Assembly (NCBI RefSeq): GCF_039697315.1
Contig: NZ_CP155619.1
Coordinates: 3,472,001 to 3,536,000, forward strand
DNA length: 64,000 nt
Direction of reading: 5' to 3'
DNA from: Pseudomonas abietaniphila
GTDB taxonomy: Bacteria > Pseudomonadota > Gammaproteobacteria > Pseudomonadales > Pseudomonadaceae
Part shown: positions 10,128 to 18,026 of the stretch, piece by piece
Layout of the letters: each line of letters opens with the position of its first letter
Numbering within the stretch: the stretch's first letter is position 1
Notes under the pieces: model-generated
The model's input: the letters and a program-made list of their open reading frames with translations, nothing else
The model's database searches: none
Told to the model about the DNA's origin: nothing
Program-made: the position numbers and the translations under genes

Positions 10128-12527
10128 TCAGTGACTCGGCACCAACCGCAACACCTCTTTGCTGTTCTCCGCCACATCCCCCTCACTGAACCGCTCCGGC
10201 ACGTACTGGCTGGTGATGTAGCGCTGTGCCTGATCCGAATAGTGCTTGTCGAACAACACGCCGCTTTGCCCAACCGGGTTGATCCCCAACGCATGGGCCG
10301 GGTCGGCGAAGTCGATCAGGCGGCGGGTGGACGGGCCATAGGTCACAGGCCAAGGAGCGGTGGTGATGCTGGCGGACAGGTTATTTGGCACTTCATGGGT
10401 GCCGGGCGCGGCAAATGGGCCGACGTTGAACAGCATGTCCAGCGGCGGCTGGCGGCCCAGTGGATGTTCGTGCGTCAGCGTGTGCGCCTTGCCCCAAGTC
10501 CACTCGTCTGCGTTCAGCCCATAGAGCGACTTCAAATGGGACACCGCGGCATGCCACGCAACTTTCACGGTGTTGTCGCGGCTTTCCGGGGCGGGCGAGT
10601 TGCGATTGTTCCACCAGGGTGACTTGGCATCGGCGGCCAGTTTTGGCAGCGCCATGTCGATCACGCGTGTCGAGAGCAGGGTCGCGAACAACCCGTCGCC
10701 CAGCTCATCCCGAAAGGTCTGGTCGCTGAGGTTGTAGAGGAACTGGTTGAACAGCGTCGCGCCCACGGAATCGACCGAGTAATCGCCTTTCCAGACGGCC
10801 AGACGTTCGATCAGATCGTGTTCTTCCGGATCGCTGATCACCCGACGCAGTACCGGCATCAATGGCTTGAGAATTTGCGCGGCATAGTCGGTTCGGGTGC
10901 CCAATTGCAGCGCCTGGCTGTTTTCCAGGTTCCACTTCACCGACGGGTCGCTCAGCTGCTTGTTCAACTGGCGACCGCGTTCGGCGAGGTTGTAGTAGCC
11001 CGGAATTTCCATCCCCGTTGGCGAAACGGGCTGGAAGTTGGCCGACACGATATAACCCCGCGCCGGGTTTTCTTCCTGAGGGTTGGCGCTGAACGGATAG
11101 AAACCTTCCTTGTCGGCCTGATCGGTGCTGCCGTCGAGAAGGAAGGTCGGGTTAACGCCTGCCGGCCGCTTGGGCAACTGCGCGGCCGCCCACCAGCCGA
11201 TATCGCCTTTGGCGTTGGCGTAGACCACGTTCAAGCCCGGTGACTGGATCTTCTCGGCGGCGCTGCGCATCTTGTCCAGCGTGTCGGCACGGTTGGCCTC
11301 GTAGAAGCCTTGGAGGATCGGGTTCTCGGATTCAAGGAACGACCACCACATGGCGACCGGCGTGTCGGCGTGCTCCTGAATACCGCTGGCGTTCAGCACG
11401 TCATTGACGATCGGGCCGTGGGGCGACTGGCGCAGCATGAAGGTGATCGGCGATTCGCCTTTGACCTTGATCAGTTCGGGCCGCGAGGTCATGTCTGCCC
11501 AGGCGCCGTGGTACCAGACCTGATTGGGGTTCTCGGGGTTGACCTTCTCGGCAATCAGGTCGACGTCGTCGTTCTGGAACATGGTCAGGCTCCAGCCGAA
11601 ATCCATGTTGTGGCCGAGGAGGGCGAACGGATTGAGCGCCTGAAAGTGGCCGTACAACTCGAAGTCGGGAGCAGAGAGTTGCGCTTCGTACCACACCGCG
11701 GGCACCGAGAAGCGAATGTGCGGATCGCCCGCCAGCAACGGCTTGCCGCTCTGCGTGCGACTGCCTGACACTGCCCAGGCATTGCTGCCTTCGAATTGCG
11801 GCAGGCCTGCATCCTCCAGCGCTTGCTGGCTGAGCAAGGCCAGATCGCTCAGGCGTTTCCAGTCCTTGTTGCTCAGTGCAGGCCCTTGGCCCAGCGCGCC
11901 ATGGGGCTGCCAGTCGAGATCGAAGACCTTCAGGTAATCCGCCCCGAGCTGATCGCGTACATACGTCAGCAGCGGTTCGGTACGAAACGCCGCCGCAAAG
12001 CTGTAAGCCAGATAGCCGCCGATGCTCAGGGTGTCTTCTGCGGTGAAGGGGCGCTTGTCGATGCCCAGGACGTCGAACTCGACGGGCCTGGGGTGAGTCG
12101 CCTGAAACTGGTTCACGCCATCGAGATAGGCTTGCAGGGCCTTCCAGGCAGGCGTGTTCTTGTCCTGCCGGGCCACGTACTTGTCGGCATGCTCGCGAAT
12201 ACGCAGACTGCGGAACAGCTTGTCAGTGTTCACTAGCTTCGGCCCGAGGATTTCGGCCAGTTCGCCACGGGCGAGCCTGCGCAGGATTTCCATCTGGAAC
12301 AGGCGATCCTGCGCGTGCACATAACCCAGCGCGCGGTACAGGTCGTCCTGATTTTCGGCCTTGATGTGCGGTACGCCACGCTCGTCGTAACGCACACTGA
12401 CCGGCGCCTTGAGACTGTTCAACGCCAACTCGCCGGTGCGCACCGGCTGTTTGCTGTGGATATACCAGGCACCGCCGCCAGCGATCAGGACGATCAGCAA
12501 AGCGATGACGGAAAGGCTGCGTTTCAT
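10128..12527 (-). CDS. hacB: Penicillin-acylase-family Ntn hydrolase, HacB-type acyl-homoserine-lactone acylase
   Basis: 799 residues. An N-terminal hydrophobic anchor or signal (SLSVIALLIVLIAGGGAWYI) is followed by an alpha-chain region with YRALGYVHAQDRLFQMEILRR. The linker ends at G|SNAWAVSG, where Ser248 would become the N-terminal nucleophile of the beta chain after self-cleavage; LAGDPHIRFSVPAVWYE follows directly, as in penicillin and AHL acylases. The product is expected in the periplasm. The same position next to spuH is held by PA0305 (HacB) in P. aeruginosa, which degrades long-chain acyl-homoserine lactones. Fold and nucleophile are seen; the substrate is inferred from synteny. 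Confidence 0.82.
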   Translation of the reverse strand: MKRSLSVIALLIVLIAGGGAWYIHSKQPVRTGELALNSLKAPVSVRYDERGVPHIKAENQDDLYRALGYVHAQDRLFQMEILRRLARGELAEILGPKLVNTDKLFRSLRIREHADKYVARQDKNTPAWKALQAYLDGVNQFQATHPRPVEFDVLGIDKRPFTAEDTLSIGGYLAYSFAAAFRTEPLLTYVRDQLGADYLKVFDLDWQPHGALGQGPALSNKDWKRLSDLALLSQQALEDAGLPQFEGSNAWAVSGSRTQSGKPLLAGDPHIRFSVPAVWYEAQLSAPDFELYGHFQALNPFALLGHNMDFGWSLTMFQNDDVDLIAEKVNPENPNQVWYHGAWADMTSRPELIKVKGESPITFMLRQSPHGPIVNDVLNASGIQEHADTPVAMWWSFLESENPILQGFYEANRADTLDKMRSAAEKIQSPGLNVVYANAKGDIGWWAAAQLPKRPAGVNPTFLLDGSTDQADKEGFYPFSANPQEENPARGYIVSANFQPVSPTGMEIPGYYNLAERGRQLNKQLSDPSVKWNLENSQALQLGTRTDYAAQILKPLMPVLRRVISDPEEHDLIERLAVWKGDYSVDSVGATLFNQFLYNLSDQTFRDELGDGLFATLLSTRVIDMALPKLAADAKSPWWNNRNSPAPESRDNTVKVAWHAAVSHLKSLYGLNADEWTWGKAHTLTHEHPLGRQPPLDMLFNVGPFAAPGTHEVPNNLSASITTAPWPVTYGPSTRRLIDFADPAHALGINPVGQSGVLFDKHYSDQAQRYITSQYVPERFSEGDVAENSKEVLRLVPSH

Positions 12528-12606
12528 CCAGAAGGCTCAAAGGTGATTGAGAAGGTTTCGCAGGCTACAGAATCGGCGCGACGCTGGGTAGGCGGCGATG
12601 ACACCC

Positions 12607-12695
12607 GATTGTGCAGGAGCGCCCGCGCTGAACGATAACGCGGGTTCCCTGATAAGCCGTGACGCCCCATTCGCGGGCAAGCGCGCTCCTACAGG
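12607..12695. repeat. Degenerate REPIN, GAGCGCGCTTGCCCGCGA type
   Basis: The right arm TTCGCGGGCAAGCGCGCTCC is intact, while the left arm (GCAGGAGCGCCCGCGCTGAA) has decayed. It lies between the divergent acylase gene and the ParB-like gene, near their promoters. Confidence 0.65.
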
Positions 12696-12759
12696 TTGGC
12701 GACTCGTATCAGATCGTATTGCGTTAAGCTCCTGCCTACGCCACCAAAGGGCTTTATCC

Positions 12760-13674
12760 ATGCGAATTCAATCTTGCGCCCTGACGCTTTTGTTGGCGCT
12801 GCTTTCTGCTCACGCAATTGCTTTCACTGGCCCCAAGCCGGGCGATGTCATCGAAGTCACCCTTGATCAGGTTCACCCCACGCAGGCGGTGATCGGGTTC
12901 GATCAGGTGTATTACAAGCTCGAGCGCTTCGCCAAGGATCGCCAGAAACTGTTCGATGAGATCTGCGAAAGCAACGGTCAGGATGAAGCGAAAACCGTCG
13001 GTGAAAGTGCCGACCCACTGAAGCCTGACAGCTTCACCTGCAAGGACGAACCCAACGCCCATCCCGAAGAGATGAAAACCGTGGTGGTCGGTCCCGGTGG
13101 CCAGTTCTATCTCACGGATGGTCATCACACCTTCACCACGCTGTGGGAGCAGCCCGGCGCGGGGGCGCAGATGAAGATGAAGGTGCGCATCACAGATGTT
13201 TTCAGCGACAGCGCCGACATGGCGACATTCTGGAAACGCATGGAAAAGGCCCATAAGGTCTGGCTCAAGGACGGCAACGGCCAGTCGCTTTCACCCGATC
13301 AATTGCCCGCGCAGCTTGGCTTGAAGTCGATGCAGAACGACATCCTGCGCAGCATCGTCTATTTCGTCCGTGGCGCCGCCTATGACAAACCCAAGGCTGG
13401 CGATGTGTCCCCGGAATTTCTGGAGTTTTATTGGGCTGACTGGCTGCGTGATCGGCTCAAGCTGGCCGACTTCAACCTCAGCGAGCGCAGCGGTTATCAC
13501 CAGGCGTTGCAGGCAGCGAGTGATCTGATGGTCAAGCCGCCGTTGAGCAAGACCATCGGTGGCGGTCTGACGGCGAAACAGCTGGGTGGTTTCAAATCGG
13601 TGAAGCGCAAGGCGTTGACCAAGACCGCGAGTGAGAAACTGCCGTACGTGATCGACTACAAAGACACGCATTGA
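12760..13674 (+). CDS. Exported ParB-like nuclease-domain protein (ParBc_2 type)
   Basis: 304 residues from the ATG at 12760, with AAAGG upstream; a longer open frame to 12598 runs through a REPIN and is rejected. It has a signal peptide, roughly MRIQSCALTLLLALLSAHAIA, then a domain with GDVIEVTLDQVHPTQAVIGFDQV and GPGGQFYLTDGHHTFT. The latter is the Asp-Gly-His-His motif of the putative ParB-like nuclease family (ParBc_2). The rest is helical with a YWADWLRDRLKL segment. The signal peptide argues for a periplasmic or secreted role and against chromosome partitioning. The enzymatic activity is unproven for this family. Confidence 0.72.
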   Translation: MRIQSCALTLLLALLSAHAIAFTGPKPGDVIEVTLDQVHPTQAVIGFDQVYYKLERFAKDRQKLFDEICESNGQDEAKTVGESADPLKPDSFTCKDEPNAHPEEMKTVVVGPGGQFYLTDGHHTFTTLWEQPGAGAQMKMKVRITDVFSDSADMATFWKRMEKAHKVWLKDGNGQSLSPDQLPAQLGLKSMQNDILRSIVYFVRGAAYDKPKAGDVSPEFLEFYWADWLRDRLKLADFNLSERSGYHQALQAASDLMVKPPLSKTIGGGLTAKQLGGFKSVKRKALTKTASEKLPYVIDYKDTH

Positions 13675-13702
13675 TCCCGATGGCGGGAGGCACCTCGCTG
13701 TG

Positions 13703-14290
13703 TCAGTCAGCGGGCTGCCAAGGGCAATAGCAGCCGACCGCCATTGTGTGCGTGGCGCTGACCGTGCGATCGGCTTTGAGCGCCAAGAGAATCGGCTCGA
13801 TAAAGCTGTTTTGTGAGTTGCAGACCAGCCCTTCGCTGTAAGGCCCGAAATACGCAAGTTTGCCCTGGCGGTCCCAGATCGCGACCGCAGGGCTTGAGGT
13901 GACCCGCTCGGCACCCGGCAGGCTGGCAAGGGGTTTGATGGCGCTCAAGGTAGACGGCAGTTGTCCATGAGTCCCTGGTTTCTGGACCGCATAGAAGTCC
14001 ACGCCGTTGGCGCCCGCGAAATGCTCCACGAGCTGGCTCAAATGCTCCTGATTGCCGACGTTGCAGGGGCACGCCGGGTCCCAGAAATGCACAACCCGGA
14101 TACGTCCCGGTCCGGCCAGCGCTGGCGGCAGGCTCAGAACATCGCCGGCAAACAACGCCGTCTGATCACTGAACGCACGGATGTATCGGCCCTCAAACCA
14201 TTCATAGCCCGTCCATAACGCCGCCGCGCAGATGACAGTGGTCAGTGCAATGAATGCAGTGCGACGTCGAGTGTGTGGGTGGACGTTCAT
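13703..14290 (-). CDS. Membrane-anchored thioredoxin-like protein (DUF6436 type)
   Basis: 195 residues from the ATG at 14290; an in-frame GTG at 14350 would add 20 residues, and neither start has a strong ribosome site. One N-terminal membrane helix (TAFIALTTVICAAALWTGYEW) precedes a thioredoxin-like domain beginning IRVVHFWDPACPCNVGNQEHL. The Cys-Pro-Cys in the active-site position replaces the usual CxxC. Further features are TSSPAVAIWDRQGKLAYFGPYSEG and a C-terminal VGCYCPW. It probably faces the periplasm. Assignment to the DUF6436 family is from memory of the motif layout; partner proteins are unknown. Confidence 0.6.
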   Translation of the reverse strand: MNVHPHTRRRTAFIALTTVICAAALWTGYEWFEGRYIRAFSDQTALFAGDVLSLPPALAGPGRIRVVHFWDPACPCNVGNQEHLSQLVEHFAGANGVDFYAVQKPGTHGQLPSTLSAIKPLASLPGAERVTSSPAVAIWDRQGKLAYFGPYSEGLVCNSQNSFIEPILLALKADRTVSATHTMAVGCYCPWQPAD

Positions 14291-14395
14291 GGGCGGGCTT
14301 CGATTTGGGTGACGTAGCTTGCCACGCCTGAGTGGACAGAAGAAACTCACGGGCAGTGGTCACTTTTTATTTCCTGTTTGGCTGATGGATTACCG

Positions 14396-15337
14396 ATGTC
14401 CAACTCGTTCGACCCCGATCACCTGAGGGCCAGCCTGCAACCGTTGAGTGCCCGGCAGACGATTTCCGATGAAGGACAGGCTTACCAGCGTTTCTACAAC
14501 CTGGTCGGGCTCGGTCGTGACGGTCAGGTGAACAGCCGTCTCGGTCGTTTCGAGGTCGGCGGCTACGAGATCGTCACCCAACTCTGGATGCCTGAGAACC
14601 CTGTGGCGACGCTGGTGTTGGTGCATGGCTTCTACGATCACATGGGGTTGTACCGCCACGTCATCGAATGGGCGCTCGATCTTGGCTTTGCGGTGGTGTC
14701 CTGTGATCTGCCAGGGCACGGACTGTCCAGCGGGAGCCGGGCAAGCATTACCGATTTTGCCGAATATCAGCTGGTGCTCGACCGGTTGTTCGTCGAGGCC
14801 GAGATTCTCCAGCTGCCCAAACCCTGGCACTTGTGCGGACAGAGCACGGGCGGTGCTATCGTCATTGACCACTTGCTTAATCACGGCGACGAAAGCCCTG
14901 CGCAGGGGCAGTCGATCCTGCTCGCGCCGTTGGTACGGCCAAGGGGCTGGACCTGGTCGAAAGTCAGTTATTATCTGTTGCGGGCGTTCGTTAAAGGCAT
15001 CGACCGGCGCTTCAGCGAGAACTCCAATGCGCCTGCGTTCCTGCCGTTTCTGATGGCCGACCCGTTGCAGCCCAGGCGCTTGCCGACGGCATGGGTCGGG
15101 GCGCTGGCCAGATGGATCGAGCGCATAGAAAACGCGCCTCGCAGCCGCCGCAGCCCGTTGATCGTGCAAGGCGAGTCCGACATGACCGTGGACTGGAGTC
15201 ACAATCTTGCGGTGCTCAACGACAAATTCGATCACCCGCAGATTTTCATGCTGCACGAGGCGCGGCATCACCTGGCCAATGAGTTGCCGGAATTACGTGA
15301 GCGGTTCTTTGAGTTTTTGACGCGAAGGATGATGTGA
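14396..15337 (+). CDS. Alpha/beta hydrolase, serine-aminopeptidase/lysophospholipase-like
   Basis: 313 residues from the ATG at 14396; the in-frame TTG at 14378 is a weaker start. It has the alpha/beta hydrolase plan: the oxyanion region LVLVHGFYDHMGLYRH, the DLPGHGLSSG loop, the nucleophile elbow CGQSTGGAI (Ser about 150), a later Asp in QGESDMTVDW and the catalytic His near the C-terminus in HEARHHLANE. No signal peptide is visible, so it is likely cytosolic. This hydrolase-4 / S33 group includes monoglyceride lipases and lysophospholipases; the substrate here is not predictable. Confidence 0.8.
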   Translation: MSNSFDPDHLRASLQPLSARQTISDEGQAYQRFYNLVGLGRDGQVNSRLGRFEVGGYEIVTQLWMPENPVATLVLVHGFYDHMGLYRHVIEWALDLGFAVVSCDLPGHGLSSGSRASITDFAEYQLVLDRLFVEAEILQLPKPWHLCGQSTGGAIVIDHLLNHGDESPAQGQSILLAPLVRPRGWTWSKVSYYLLRAFVKGIDRRFSENSNAPAFLPFLMADPLQPRRLPTAWVGALARWIERIENAPRSRRSPLIVQGESDMTVDWSHNLAVLNDKFDHPQIFMLHEARHHLANELPELRERFFEFLTRRMM

Positions 15338-15356
15338 GGCTTCATCGCGCGCTACC

Positions 15357-15445
15357 TGTAGGAGTGAGCTTGCTCGCGATCGCGCAGAGTCAGTCGCCGC
15401 AGATGTACCTGACATACCGCCTTCGCGAGCAAGCTCGCTCCTACA
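15357..15445. repeat. REPIN, GAGTGAGCTTGCTCGCGA type
   Basis: TGTAGGAGTGAGCTTGCTCG pairs with CGAGCAAGCTCGCTCCTACA. It lies between the convergent hydrolase and DUF2059 genes and probably acts as a shared transcript end. Confidence 0.88.
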
Positions 15446-15470
15446 GGGTTTGTGGTGCGTTAAAACGTGA

Positions 15471-16211
15471 TTAATTCACGTTCTGCCCGACCGCCAACCC
15501 TGCGCGAATCGCGGCCAGGGCGGCTTGATAGTAGGCCTTGCCTTCGCTGGATTCGGCAAACGTCGAGAACTCGTCCAGCTCCGAGTCTGACAAGTCGCGG
15601 TAGACATATAGCAGCGTGTTGCTCATGTCGTTGCTGATCTGCGCCATCAGGCGTTGGCGCTGGCCGTCGAGCATGGCTTGCGTTGTTCCTCCACCCATCA
15701 GCCCCGGAATCATCGAACTCAGGCTGTCGGCGGCCACGCCAGCGATGGCCAGACTCACTTCTGCGCCCGCCTCTTTGGCAGGTAGCGCGTTGACCAGATG
15801 ACCAATGATCAGCAGACGGTTGTCAGTGGCCTGCATTTTCGGCAGGCCCTGGGCGTTCTTGGCCAGTTGATCGGGGCGCGTGGCGGTGAGTTCAGCATTG
15901 ACGATCTTGCGGCCCAGCGGTGACTGGAAGAATTGCAGCGCAGGGTTGGGATCTTGAAGCGTCTGACGCAGTTTCTGTTCGGCACGCTGGTCCATGGCCT
16001 GCGGCGCGAAGCGTTGGTTGCTGTTATTCACCAATGCGTCGAACACGGCAGGCGGCAGGCTGTTCTTGTAGCGCTGTTGTGCAGCTTTGAGGGCGTCGTT
16101 GAAATGCGCGCGTTGTTCTGGCCAGCCGGCGACCTTGTACAGCTGGTCGTGGCCGTCTGCCCAGGCGGGCATGGTGCAGAACATCAACATCAGGAAAAAC
16201 AGACGGCGCAT
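15471..16211 (-). CDS. Exported DUF2059-like protein
   Basis: 246 residues from the ATG at 16211, which has CAGGAG at ideal spacing; the open frame continues upstream without a ribosome site. The signal peptide is MRRLFFLMLMFCTMPAWA. The C-terminal part, YVYRDLSDSELDEFSTFAESSEGKAY, matches the conserved helical DUF2059 region. Family members are periplasmic proteins of unknown function. It is divergent from the oxygenase gene at 16398, with 186 bases between them. Confidence 0.7.
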   Translation of the reverse strand: MRRLFFLMLMFCTMPAWADGHDQLYKVAGWPEQRAHFNDALKAAQQRYKNSLPPAVFDALVNNSNQRFAPQAMDQRAEQKLRQTLQDPNPALQFFQSPLGRKIVNAELTATRPDQLAKNAQGLPKMQATDNRLLIIGHLVNALPAKEAGAEVSLAIAGVAADSLSSMIPGLMGGGTTQAMLDGQRQRLMAQISNDMSNTLLYVYRDLSDSELDEFSTFAESSEGKAYYQAALAAIRAGLAVGQNVN

Positions 16212-16397
16212 TAGAGACTCCTGTCGGCAGGCCGCTATTCTCGGCGGGGCGGCGGGGATTTGTCGAGTTAACAGTTGCCAGACCCCAAGAAAACCGATGT
16301 GTTCGGCCCGTTTGCGTGTAAATCGGCCAAGGGTTTTTAAACCTGAAAAAATATTCCTCGATTGGCGGACCACGAGCTCTGTTGGATTGATCGGCGT

Positions 16398-17045
16398 ATG
16401 GATACTATGCGCGCCATGCGCATATCCCCTGATCACCCACTGCTGTTACGAATCGTCGACGACCTGGCCGAGCGCGGCTGGTCGCAGCAGAATATTTTTC
16501 TGCCGGACAGCCTCACCCGTGAGCTGGCGCTTGAGTGTCGCCAGCGGGCAGCCGAGGGTGAACTGGCGCCTGCAGCCGTCGGGCGCGGCCCTGCGCAGGA
16601 AGTGCGTGAGGGAATTCGGGGTGATCACATTCAGTGGCTGGAACCGGGACAGGCCGAGTCCTGTGACCGTTATCTGGAACTGATGGACAGCTTGCGCCAG
16701 GCGCTCAATCGCGGGCTGTTCCTGGGGCTTGAGGATTACGAGAGCCATTTCGCGCTCTACCCGCCGGGCGCTTTCTATCGCAAGCACGTCGACCGGTTCC
16801 GCGACGACGACAAGCGCATGGTGTCGGCGGTGATCTACCTCAACGACGCGTGGCTGCCGGAGCATGGCGGCCAACTGCGCATGTTCCTCAAGGACGGCAC
16901 CGAGTATGACGTGCAACCCACCGGCGGATGTCTGGTGGTGTTTCTCTCCGGTGACATGCCGCACGAAGTCTTGCCTTCTACCCGGGAGCGCCTGTCGCTT
17001 ACTGGCTGGTTCCGCCGACGGGGCAATGAGCCGTTTGAGCTTTGA
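16398..17045 (+). CDS. 2-oxoglutarate/Fe(II) prolyl hydroxylase, PPHD-like
   Basis: 215 residues from the ATG at 16398; nearby in-frame ATGs (such as 16416) leave the start uncertain because no clear ribosome site is visible. The double-stranded beta-helix carries the iron triad in HVDRFRDD (about H130, D132) and MPHEVLP (about H189), with an Arg a few residues later to hold 2-oxoglutarate. VSAVIYLND and LPEHGGQLRMF are typical of prolyl 4-hydroxylases. In P. aeruginosa and P. putida the PPHD enzyme hydroxylates a proline of EF-Tu. Motifs and synteny (between the PA0305 and serA homologues) fit; the substrate is inferred. Confidence 0.78.
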   Translation: MDTMRAMRISPDHPLLLRIVDDLAERGWSQQNIFLPDSLTRELALECRQRAAEGELAPAAVGRGPAQEVREGIRGDHIQWLEPGQAESCDRYLELMDSLRQALNRGLFLGLEDYESHFALYPPGAFYRKHVDRFRDDDKRMVSAVIYLNDAWLPEHGGQLRMFLKDGTEYDVQPTGGCLVVFLSGDMPHEVLPSTRERLSLTGWFRRRGNEPFEL

Positions 17046-17093
17046 GCGGGCATAAGGCTGCCAACTCATTCTCATGGCAGTGATCCGCTTTGC

Positions 17094-17182
17094 TGTGGGA
17101 GCGAATTCATTCGCGAAAAATCTGATTGACGACCGTGATGCGTCAGCTGTGTGGGCCTCTCGCGAATGAATTCGCTTTCACA
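17094..17182. repeat. REPIN, GAGCGAATTCATTCGCGA type
   Basis: TGTGGGAGCGAATTCATTCG pairs with CGAATGAATTCGCTTTCACA (one arm slightly diverged). The 331-bp gap 17046-17376 also contains a small dyad, TAAACGC / GCGTTTA (17280-17302), and presumably the promoter of the following gene. Confidence 0.88.
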
Positions 17183-17376
17183 GAGTGACAGTCGTCATTG
17201 AGTGCGGTGTCCGCAAAAATATGAAATTTTCTACATAAATCCGGTTGGCTGCACATATCGGTCTCAAGCCAGACTAAGGTAAACGCCATGCTAGAGCGTT
17301 TAACAGAGGCGCGTGGACCGGCCCTTTAAGCTCGCGGTCCGAAGCAGCGTTCATAAAATCAAGAACCGGAGAGATC

Positions 17377-17814
17377 ATGAAGACCCTATTCGCAAGAACT
17401 GCCCTGACTGGCCTGCTCCTTGGCTCGACCTTTCTGGTCCAGGCCGCCGATGTGCCTCGCACCCCATCGCCCGCTGGCGCGGAGGTTTACATCATCTCGC
17501 CCAAGGACGGCGCTGTCGTCAACGGCGCGTTCAAAGTCCAGTTCGGCCTCAAGGGGATGGGCGTTGCCCCCGCGGGTGTTGACGTACCGGATACGGGGCA
17601 CCATCACCTGTTGATCGACGTGAAGGATCAGCCGGACATGAACGCGCCCTTGCCGACGACCGACAATATTCGTCACTTCGGCAAAGGCCAGACTGAAACC
17701 GAACTGAACCTCACCCCAGGCCAGCACACCTTGCAGCTGCTGGTGGGCGACAAGAGCCACGTGCCGTTGAACCCGGTGGTCGAGTCGCAGAAGATCACGA
17801 TTACGGTGAAGTGA
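17377..17814 (+). CDS. Exported DUF4399 protein
   Basis: 145 residues with a Sec signal peptide ending near LVQA (residue 23). The mature part (AEVYIISPKDGAVVNGAFKV, DTGHHHLLID, HFGKGQTETEL, LTPGQHTLQLLVGDKSHVPL) is the DUF4399 beta-sandwich, found in periplasmic proteins of unknown function. The paired and triple histidines could bind a metal. The ATG follows GGAGAGATC. It appears to be monocistronic, flanked by REPINs on both sides. Confidence 0.82.
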   Translation: MKTLFARTALTGLLLGSTFLVQAADVPRTPSPAGAEVYIISPKDGAVVNGAFKVQFGLKGMGVAPAGVDVPDTGHHHLLIDVKDQPDMNAPLPTTDNIRHFGKGQTETELNLTPGQHTLQLLVGDKSHVPLNPVVESQKITITVK

Positions 17815-17844
17815 CGCATTGGTCCACGTGGGTGACGCCGTCTC

Positions 17845-17935
17845 TGTGGGAGCGAATTTATTCGCGATGCTAAGTTTCAGGCAATAAACCTGTATCGGAT
17901 GCACTGGCTTGATCGCGAATGAATTCGCTCCCACA
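17845..17935. repeat. REPIN, GAGCGAATTYATTCGCGA type
   Basis: TGTGGGAGCGAATTTATTCG pairs with CGAATGAATTCGCTCCCACA. It lies between the convergent DUF4399 gene and serA. Confidence 0.88.
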
Positions 17936-17974
17936 GAAGGTGTGCCAGTCAGGTGTATCGCATTACTGGCAAGC

Positions 17975-18006
17975 ACAAAAAAAGGAGACCCGAAGGTCTC
18001 CTTTTT
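17975..18006 (-). terminator. Intrinsic terminator of serA
   Basis: On the minus strand the stem GGAGACC / GGTCTCC with a TTCG tetraloop is followed by a run of T residues, 20 bases after the serA stop. A shorter T-run on the other strand means it may also work for the upstream plus-strand gene. Confidence 0.9.
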
Positions 18007-18026
18007 CATGGCCCTGAAAAAGCGGC

